In this document: positions 1 through 5,260 of the stretch, one piece after another
How the letters are laid out: each line of letters begins with the position of its first letter
Position numbering within the stretch: the first letter of the stretch is position 1
Assembly (NCBI GenBank): GCA_046758065.1
Contig: JBHHZM010000177.1
Span: 1-5,260, forward strand
Direction of reading: 5' to 3'
Source of the DNA: JBHHZM01 sp046758065
GTDB taxonomy: Bacteria; Pseudomonadota; Alphaproteobacteria; JAAXGF01
DNA length: 5,260 nucleotides
Notes under the pieces: model-generated
Told to the model about the DNA's origin: nothing
The model's input: the letters and a program-made list of their open reading frames with translations, nothing else
Databases searched by the model: none
Program-made: the position numbers and the translations under genes

Positions 1-487
1 GCGACGCCTTCGTAGGTCAGCGTGCCCGAGCGCGAGACGATGCCGATCGCGCCCCGCACGTGGATGTGCCCCGGCATGATACCGATCTTGCAGGCGTCGG
101 GCGTGATCACGCCCGGACAGTTGGGGCCGACAAGACGCGTCTTCGAGCCCCTGAGCGCGCGCTTGACCCGCACCATGTCGAGCACCGGGATGCCTTCGGT
201 AATGCAGACGACGAGCGGCACTTCGGCGTCGATCGCCTCGAGGATGGCGTCGGCGGCGAACGGCGGCGGGACGTAGACGGCCGAGGCGTCGGCGCCGGTG
301 GCTGCGCGCGCCTCGGCGACCGTATCGAACACCGGCAGATCGAGATGCGTCGTTCCGCCCTTGCCCGGGGTGACGCCGCCGACCATCCGGGTTCCGTAAG
401 CGACCGCCTGCTCCGAATGGAAGGTGCCCTGCGAGCCGGTGAAGCCCTGGCAGATGACCCTGGTCTCGGCGTCGATGAGAACGGCCA

Positions 488-488
<1 letters not shown>
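1..488 (-). CDS. sucD: Succinyl-CoA synthetase alpha subunit, N-terminal part (runs off left edge)
   Basis: This is the CoA-binding subunit of ADP-forming succinyl-CoA synthetase, which converts succinyl-CoA to succinate with substrate-level phosphorylation in the cytoplasmic TCA cycle. The first 162 codons are present and the gene continues past base 1. Visible family motifs are GFTGSQGTFHSEQA at residues 15-28 (CoA-binding Rossmann loop), PPPFAADAI at 74-82, CITEGIPVLDM at 95-105, GPNCPGVITP at 121-130 and SRSGTLTYE at 152-160. The phospho-histidine and the C-terminal domain lie outside the window. The start is the ATG at 488, which overlaps the sucC stop as TGATG. A GAGGAGG ribosome binding site lies 7 bases upstream, inside the sucC 3' end. 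This arrangement suggests translational coupling and equal subunit supply. I see no damage in the visible part. Confidence 0.97.
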
Positions 489-1657
<1,169 letters not shown>

Positions 1658-1714
1658 CGGATTTTGACTGAAGCCCGCCCGAACCGCGGCTGGTTCTTAC
1701 TCCGGTTGGTACGA

Positions 1715-1743
1715 GTTGTAATTCACTCGGAATTGCGGCGCAA
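1715..1743 (-). promoter_or_regulatory. Possible promoter for sucCD in the mdh-sucC gap
   Basis: On the minus strand, TTGCGC (1743-1738) and TACAAC (1720-1715) are separated by 17 bases, about 58 bases before the sucC start. Both hexamers match the sigma-70 consensus only partly (3/6 and 4/6). The 129-base gap (1658-1786) is less GC-rich than its surroundings and has no clear intrinsic terminator. Transcription may therefore run through from mdh, with this as a secondary promoter. The call rests on weak matches. Confidence 0.22.
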
Positions 1744-1786
1744 CCTGTTAGGTGCCGAAGAATCCTGAATTTTTCGTGACGACGGG

Positions 1787-2731
1787 CTAGAGCTTGACCG
1801 CCTCGACGAGCTCGCGCACCGCGGCGACCGAGTCGTCGAACATCGCGCGCTCTTCCGCATCGAGCTCGATTTCGACGACGCGTTCGACCCCGCCCGCGCC
1901 GATCACCACCGGCACCCCGATGAACAGGCCGTCGACCCCGTACTCGCCGGAGAGATGGGCGGCGCAGGGCAGCACCCGCTTCTTGTCCTTGAGATAGGCC
2001 GCGGCCATCTCGATCGCCGAGGACGCCGGCGCGTAGTACGCCGAGCCGGACTGCAGGAGCGCGATGATCTCGGCGCCGCCGTCGCGGGTGCGCTGTATGA
2101 TGGCGTCGAGCCGTTCCTGCGTCGTCCAGCCCATCTTGACGAGGTCGGGGATGGGAATGCCGGCGACCGTCGAGTAGCGCGCGAGCGGCACCATGGTGTC
2201 GCCGTGACCGCCGAGGACGAAGGCGGTGACGTCCTCGACCGAAACCCCGAACTCCTCGGCGAGAAAGTAACGGAAGCGCGCCGAATCGAGAATGCCCGCC
2301 ATGCCGACGATCTTGTGCGTCGGGACACCCGAGATCTTCTGCAGCGCCCAGACCATGGCGTCGAGCGGGTTGGTGATGCAGACGACGAAGGCTTCGGGGC
2401 AGTGCGTCCGGATGCCCTTGCCGACGGCGCGCATCACCGAGGTGTTGACCGAAAGCAGGTCGTCGCGGCTCATCCCCGGCTTGCGCGGCACCCCGGCGGT
2501 GACGATGACCACCTCGGCGTCCGCGATGCCGGCGTAGTCGTTGGCGCCCTCGATCCGGGCATTGAAGCCCTCGATCGGCGAACTCTCGACGAGATCGAGC
2601 GCCTTGCCCTGCGGCAGGCCCTCGACGATGTCGAAGATGACGATATCGCCGAGCTCCTTGAGCCCGGCGAGATGGGCGAGCGTGCCGCCGATGTTGCCGC
2701 CGCCGAGAAGCGCGATTTTGCTGCGTGCCAT
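1787..2731 (-). CDS. mdh: Malate dehydrogenase (NAD-dependent, LDH-like type)
   Basis: This enzyme oxidises malate to oxaloacetate with NAD in the cytoplasmic TCA cycle. The 314-residue length is normal for the LDH-like MDH type common in alphaproteobacteria. The Rossmann fold opens with LLGGGNIGGTLAH (8-20) and has Asp34 at the end of the second strand, which fits NAD rather than NADP preference. Substrate and catalytic residues are in place: Arg83 and Arg89 in TAGVPRKPGMSRDD (78-91), Asn121 in CITNPLD, Asp149 and Arg152 in LDSARFRYFLAEE (148-160), and the catalytic His176 in GGHGDTMVP (174-182). A good ribosome binding site supports the ATG at 2731. It is the first gene of the mdh-sucC-sucD run. 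In relatives zapE commonly lies just upstream; here that position is taken by opposite-strand genes. Confidence 0.97.
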   Translation of the reverse strand: MARSKIALLGGGNIGGTLAHLAGLKELGDIVIFDIVEGLPQGKALDLVESSPIEGFNARIEGANDYAGIADAEVVIVTAGVPRKPGMSRDDLLSVNTSVMRAVGKGIRTHCPEAFVVCITNPLDAMVWALQKISGVPTHKIVGMAGILDSARFRYFLAEEFGVSVEDVTAFVLGGHGDTMVPLARYSTVAGIPIPDLVKMGWTTQERLDAIIQRTRDGGAEIIALLQSGSAYYAPASSAIEMAAAYLKDKKRVLPCAAHLSGEYGVDGLFIGVPVVIGAGGVERVVEIELDAEERAMFDDSVAAVRELVEAVKL

Positions 2732-2739
2732 GAGGTCGA

Positions 2740-2745
2740 TCCCCT
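2740..2745 (-). promoter_or_regulatory. Ribosome binding site of mdh
   Basis: The minus strand reads AGGGGA with an 8-base spacer to the mdh ATG. This supports the start at 2731. Confidence 0.75.
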
Positions 2746-2773
2746 GCCTGATGCGTGTCCCGCCTTGGCGAGG

Positions 2774-2802
2774 GTACTACCGCCATTCGTCCGTCGCCGC
2801 AA
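2774..2802 (-). promoter_or_regulatory. Possible mdh promoter
   Basis: On the minus strand, TTGCGG (2802-2797) and TAGTAC (2779-2774) are 17 bases apart and would give a leader of roughly 35 bases before mdh. The -35 keeps the TTG core and the -10 match is only 3/6. The -35 overlaps a perfect 6-base inverted repeat, CGCCGC/GCGGCG, at 2795-2811. In such GC-rich DNA this may be chance. The divergent region 2732-2913 otherwise shows no recognised site beyond the two ribosome binding sites. Confidence 0.25.
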
Positions 2803-2902
2803 GGGGCGGCGCGGGTCGCGGGATCGTCAAGCGCCGGCGCGGCACTCCGAACGTTTTGCATTTCACTTGCGCCGCGTTCGACTGCACTCCTGCTCATCGA
2901 AC

Positions 2903-2907
2903 GGGAG
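2903..2907 (+). promoter_or_regulatory. Ribosome binding site deciding the GDSL-hydrolase start
   Basis: GGGAG lies 6 bases before the ATG at 2914 and only 3 bases before the ATG at 2911. The spacing favours 2914 as the start. The two choices differ by one Met. Confidence 0.6.
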
Positions 2908-2913
2908 ACCATG

Positions 2914-3852
2914 ATGAACACGCGCTTCGGGGGACTCATCCTGGCAATCGCCGTTTTCGCCGGCGCAAACCTCGCGCCGCACGCCGCCGCAGCGCTCGGG
3001 TTCAGCCGTATCATCGCGTTCGGCGACAGCCTGACCGACAACGGCAATTTCTTCGCCGCGACGGGCGACACCCAGCCGCCGAGCCCGCCTTATTTCGAGG
3101 GGCGTTTTTCGAACGGACCGGTGTGGGTCGAAGGCCTGGCGGCTTCGATCGGCGTCGCGCTCGACGATTTCGCCGTCGGCGGCGCGCTTACCGGACGCGA
3201 CAACGAAAACGACGACCCCTCCATCCCGGCCGCGTTTCCCGGACTGCTCGACGAGATCGACACTTTCGTCGCCCTCAATCCGGGCGGCGGTCCCGCCGAT
3301 GCGCTCTACGTGGTCTGGGCGGGTGCCAACGACCTGCTGGCGCCGTTCAGCGATGCGGCGGCGGTGATCACGGGCGCGATGGTCAACATTGCGACCGCCA
3401 TCGGCACGCTCGTCGTGGCCGGGGCGCAGCACTTCCTGGTGCCCAACATGGCCGACCTCGGGCTCACGCCGCTGGCCGGCGCCCTCGGCGTCTCCGCCCA
3501 GCTCACCGCCCTGAGCGCGGCGTTCAACACGGCGCTCGACGGCACGCTCGCGAGCCTCGGCGTCGATTTCCGGGTGCTCGACGTGTTCGGCCTGATGAAT
3601 ACCGTTATCGGCGATCCGGGGGCCTTCGGACTGACGAACGTAACGATGCCCTGTCTCGATCTCGCCGGCCCTAGCGTCTGCGCCGATCCCGCCGGGTATT
3701 TCTTCTGGGACCCGATCCACCCGACCGCCGTGGCCCATACCCTGCTGGCCGACGCCGCCCGCGCCGTCATACCCGAACCCGGCAGCCTGCTCATTCTCGG
3801 CGCCGGCCTGGTCGCCATGCTGTCGCTCCGCCGCCGGCGGCGTGCGGCCTGA
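2914..3852 (+). CDS. Secreted GDSL/SGNH-family hydrolase (esterase/lipase type) with PEP-CTERM sorting signal
   Basis: This is a predicted exported esterase or lipase of 312 residues; the substrate is unknown. Residues 1-27 form a signal peptide: basic start, hydrophobic core LILAIAVFAGANLA, then an Ala-rich cleavage region. The SGNH blocks are in order: FGDSLTDNGN at 36-45 with nucleophile Ser39, Gly89/Gly90 in FAVGGA, Asn139 in WAGANDLL, and DPIHP at 266-270 with Asp266 and His269 completing the triad. Cys247 and Cys256 could form a disulphide. Residues 285-312 are a PEP-CTERM tail: PEP at 287-289, a hydrophobic helix, then five arginines. In known systems an exosortase processes such tails during export, often in exopolysaccharide producers; none is encoded here. 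The frame is open back to 2755, but signal peptide and ribosome binding site support 2914 (alternative 2911). A sugar-transferase remnant follows 29 bases downstream. Confidence 0.9.
   Translation: MNTRFGGLILAIAVFAGANLAPHAAAALGFSRIIAFGDSLTDNGNFFAATGDTQPPSPPYFEGRFSNGPVWVEGLAASIGVALDDFAVGGALTGRDNENDDPSIPAAFPGLLDEIDTFVALNPGGGPADALYVVWAGANDLLAPFSDAAAVITGAMVNIATAIGTLVVAGAQHFLVPNMADLGLTPLAGALGVSAQLTALSAAFNTALDGTLASLGVDFRVLDVFGLMNTVIGDPGAFGLTNVTMPCLDLAGPSVCADPAGYFFWDPIHPTAVAHTLLADAARAVIPEPGSLLILGAGLVAMLSLRRRRRAA
3766..3849 (+). other. PEP-CTERM sorting tail of the GDSL hydrolase
   Basis: This stretch encodes residues 285-312: VIPEP, a roughly 16-residue hydrophobic segment (GSLLILGAGLVAMLSL), then RRRRR and two alanines at the very C terminus. 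The order of motif, helix and basic cluster is the defining PEP-CTERM layout recognised by exosortases such as XrtA. It implies that the cell has an exosortase elsewhere (inference). Confidence 0.88.
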
Positions 3853-3881
3853 GCGCGGCGCGACCGGGGAGACGTGATGCC

Positions 3882-4232
3882 ATGACCGACGCCTCTTCCA
3901 TGCCGTGGCGCCGCGACCGCGGCCGGGCCGATGCCGGCGTGTTGCGCCCGCTCGCGCCGAACCGCCGGGCGCGATTCTCCGCAAGCCTTCCGCGGGCGGC
4001 GATCAAGCGCGCCTTCGACATCGTCGCGAGCGCCGCGCTCGTCGTCTTCACCCTGCCGCTGCTCGCCGCCGTCGGGCTCGCCGTCCGCCTCGACGGTCCG
4101 GTATTCCACCGTCAGGAGCGCGTCGGCCTCGGTCTCGACCTCGCCATTCTGTGGCGCACGGCGGTCATGGTCTTCTCGCCCGGTCGGGCCGCAGACGCCG
4201 TCGCCCGACCGGCCGTGTCCGCCCCCTTCTAG
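3882..4232 (+). CDS. Internally deleted polyprenyl-phosphate sugar transferase remnant
   Basis: Intact family members attach the first sugar phosphate to a polyprenyl-phosphate carrier in exopolysaccharide assembly at the inner membrane. This 116-residue frame keeps the family's start: a basic N-terminal stretch, KRAFD at 42-46, a hydrophobic re-entrant helix (47-68) with the expected proline at 59, and GPVFHRQERVG at 72-82. It then passes at about residue 83 to LDLAILWRTAVMVF (85-98), which resembles the far C-terminal end of the family. The catalytic middle, with the KFRTM-like segment and the Asp-Glu pair, is missing, so activity is unlikely. GGGGA (3866-3870) lies 11 bases before the ATG. 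The gene follows the PEP-CTERM hydrolase on the same strand by 29 bases and ends before an intrinsic terminator. It is either a decayed gene with an in-frame deletion or a small membrane protein made from its ends. Confidence 0.7.
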   Translation: MTDASSMPWRRDRGRADAGVLRPLAPNRRARFSASLPRAAIKRAFDIVASAALVVFTLPLLAAVGLAVRLDGPVFHRQERVGLGLDLAILWRTAVMVFSPGRAADAVARPAVSAPF

Positions 4233-4259
4233 CACTCCCGTCCCCCGACCTCCCTGACT

Positions 4260-4289
4260 GGGGCGGCCCTCGGGTCGCCTCTTTTCTTT
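4260..4289 (+). terminator. Rho-independent terminator after the sugar-transferase remnant
   Basis: The arm GGCGGCC (4262-4268) pairs with GGTCGCC (4273-4279) through one G-U wobble across a 4-base CTCG loop. The stem extends two further pairs (G4261-T4280, G4260-C4281). TTTTCTTT follows at 4282-4289. It ends the plus-strand unit and lies in the 76-base gap before the convergent zapE remnant. No other feature is seen in 4233-4308. Confidence 0.72.
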
Positions 4290-4308
4290 ACCGCCGCCGC
4301 GCGGCCTC

Positions 4309-4590
4309 TCACGTCAGGTGCGGGGCGGCGAGATAAGCCTCGGACGGCATTTCGTGGCGCCGCGAGACCGTGCGGGCGACGTGCGCGGCGGCCTCGGGAT
4401 AGAGCGCCCCGGGCTCGGCCGCGCCCGAACAGACGAGCTTGACCCGGTGTTCGTAGAGCGCGTCGATCAGGGTGACGAAGCGCAGCGCCGCGTTGCGATT
4501 GCCGGCCGCGAGCCTGGGCACGCCGCTCAGGACCACCGTGTGATAGTGCCCGGCGATGGCGAGGTAGTCGGCGGCGCCCAGCGGTTTTCC
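4309..4590 (-). pseudogene. zapE: 3' remnant of zapE (AFG1-family cell-division ATPase)
   Basis: ZapE is an AFG1-like P-loop ATPase of roughly 350-400 residues that binds FtsZ at the division site. Only about the last 93 codons remain. Family segments are PLGAADYLAIA, HTVVLSGVPRL, NRNAALRFVTLIDALYEHRVKLVCS and, near the end, LYPE followed by ARTVSR and an EM..EAYL tail. The Walker A and B region is absent. Upstream of the codon at about 4590 the frame reads about ten unrelated codons to an in-frame TAG at 4623-4621, and base composition changes at the same place. A GTG at 4536 could start a 75-residue peptide, but the homology clearly begins further upstream. The segment between LYPE and RTVSR looks shorter and more divergent than usual, consistent with decay. 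In relatives an intact zapE lies next to mdh. Confidence 0.85.
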
Positions 4591-4594
4591 CGGT

Positions 4595-4625
4595 ATTAGG
4601 TAGCAAACGCACCAAGCTATCTAGT
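4595..4625. repeat. Imperfect inverted repeat at the zapE breakpoint
   Basis: ATTAGGTAGC (4595-4604) pairs with GCTATCTAGT (4616-4625) across an 11-base loop: eight Watson-Crick pairs and two G-U type pairs. It starts within about five bases of the point where zapE homology ends. It could be a remnant of a mobile-element end or recombination site, or a structured leader; none of these is established. Confidence 0.5.
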
Positions 4626-4642
4626 GCCGGGGAGACTCGGCA
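4625..4642. repeat. Second small inverted repeat next to the breakpoint
   Basis: TGCCG (4625-4629) and CGGCA (4638-4642) are a perfect 5-base inverted repeat around an 8-base spacer, directly abutting the preceding hairpin. Four A residues follow at 4642-4645. There is no T-run on the plus side, so it does not look like a plus-strand terminator. Its function is unknown. Confidence 0.35.
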
Positions 4643-4673
4643 AAAGTGAAAATACAAGGCATTATCTGCTGCC

Positions 4674-5207
4674 ATGAGATTGACCAATGGCAGAATTATC
4701 GGCTCGCTTTTTGTCGCGGGCGGTTGGCTCATTGCTGGTGTGCGAGCTGTGCTTGATATCATCGGCTACGCCACGATCCCCGAAGATACGCAGGTTGCTT
4801 CGGGATTATTGCGACAATTTTTACTCTGGGTGCTTTCTCTGCCCTGGTGGGTTCCCTGGGGTTTTGCATTAATCGCGGCAATTGCTTTGATTGTGGTGTC
4901 TTGGCCGCGCGGATCGGCAGGACGCAGTGAAACACCCGAAAAGGAATCCCCTGAGCCGAAATACGCCAGCCCGTTTGCTGGAAAAACTCCAGCCCCGCCG
5001 GAGACAATCCCGCAGCGTTTCATTGAGGTTATTGACAGGGATGACAATGAAATTGCGAGTAGGATACGTTTACATGCAATCCCTAAGCCAATCCAGATTC
5101 ATAGATGCTTGGAAACCCCAGATCCATATTTAAATATTACTGTGTTTTTATGGAATAATTCAGTATATGAACTAGAATTTGTATCGCTAAACGGTGGATT
5201 TTCTTAG
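4674..5207 (+). CDS. Hypothetical two-helix membrane protein, probably cut short at its C terminus
   Basis: I do not recognise this 177-residue protein. It has two likely membrane helices, at about 8-30 and 57-77 (starting PWWVPWGFALIAA), joined by a short loop. A Pro/Glu-rich linker follows (about 78-115), then a soluble region (about 116-177) whose last part, YLNITVFLWNNSVYELEFVS, looks like beta strands. The frame stops at 5205-5207, exactly where an insertion-sequence-like end begins, so the domain may originally have continued (inference). The ATG at 4674 has no good ribosome binding site; an AGG lies 14 bases upstream. G+C is about 56% at 4681-4780 and 31% at 5101-5200, against about 69% in the zapE remnant, which points to foreign origin. 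Helix count and export of the soluble part are uncertain. Confidence 0.6.
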   Translation: MRLTNGRIIGSLFVAGGWLIAGVRAVLDIIGYATIPEDTQVASGLLRQFLLWVLSLPWWVPWGFALIAAIALIVVSWPRGSAGRSETPEKESPEPKYASPFAGKTPAPPETIPQRFIEVIDRDDNEIASRIRLHAIPKPIQIHRCLETPDPYLNITVFLWNNSVYELEFVSLNGGFS

Positions 5208-5260
5208 GGGCTGTCCCAGATCCTGAAAGGATTTAGGATGGTGGGATGCGCTTAAAGGGT
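5207..5260. mobile_element. Possible insertion-sequence terminal end, continuing past the right edge
   Basis: The stretch opens with GGGGCTGTCCCAGATCCTG, which has the look of terminal inverted repeats of several IS families (GGGGCTGTCC-type ends). It begins at the last base of the upstream stop codon. Inside it are a perfect ATCCT/AGGAT hairpin (5220-5232, loop GAA) and a second AGGAT at 5235-5239. The opposite end and any transposase would be outside the window, so the family cannot be named. Confidence 0.35.

Noticed and set aside
2755..2913. N-terminal extension of the GDSL hydrolase to an ATG at 2755
   Set aside because: It would bury the signal peptide 53 residues in. The GGGAG site and hydrophobic leader both point to 2914 (or 2911).
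1955..2914. Plus-strand open frame (319 codons) opposite mdh
   Set aside because: Antisense shadow of mdh with no recognisable domain.
2541..3674. Plus-strand open frame (377 codons) overlapping mdh and the GDSL gene in another frame
   Set aside because: The GDSL frame has signal peptide, catalytic blocks and sorting tail; this one is Arg-rich with no motif.
2863..4235. Two long minus-strand open frames opposite the GDSL and sugar-transferase genes (2863-3984 and 3306-4235)
   Set aside because: Both are antisense to recognised genes and lack ribosome binding sites or family motifs.
4625..4646. Possible ribosomal RNA fragment (CGGCAAAA resembles a conserved 23S stretch)
   Set aside because: Only about eight bases agree and the flanks do not continue the rRNA pattern; too short to support.
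4229..4762. Minus-strand open frame of 177 codons spanning the zapE remnant and the foreign DNA
   Set aside because: It is not the zapE frame, crosses the composition break, and its product shows no domain. A chance frame.

Overview
The window looks like a chromosomal segment of a GC-rich alphaproteobacterium, possibly Rhodospirillales-like. The basis is the gene order mdh-sucC-sucD, the lactate-dehydrogenase-like type of malate dehydrogenase, and strongly GC-biased codon use (about 70% G+C over most of the window). The taxonomic placement is inference. I found no complete new system. The unusual material is at the right-hand side, where conserved gene order is broken by insertions and gene remnants.

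Layout. Positions 1-2731 (minus strand) hold a TCA-cycle block: mdh, then sucC, then the first 162 codons of sucD, which runs off the left edge. sucC and sucD overlap by one base and are probably translationally coupled. Malate dehydrogenase and succinyl-CoA synthetase catalyse separate steps of the same cycle. A 182-base divergent region (2732-2913) has a good ribosome binding site on each side. Positions 2914-3852 (plus) encode a secreted GDSL-type hydrolase ending in a PEP-CTERM sorting signal. It is followed after 29 bases by a 116-residue sugar-transferase remnant (3882-4232) that keeps both ends of the family but lacks the catalytic middle. A strong intrinsic terminator (4260-4289) closes this small plus-strand unit.

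Positions 4309-4590 (minus) hold the last ~90 codons of zapE, a gene that usually sits just upstream of mdh in alphaproteobacteria. The homology stops at about 4590, where base composition falls sharply. Beyond it lie two adjacent stem-loops (4595-4642), an unrecognised two-helix membrane protein (4674-5207) whose 3' end is very AT-rich, and, from 5207 to the right edge, a sequence that resembles the end of an insertion sequence.

Reading of the history (inference): an ancestral zapE-mdh-sucCD block was split by a roughly 1.6 kb plus-strand cassette linked to exopolysaccharide and exosortase functions. Its zapE end was separately replaced by low-GC foreign DNA.
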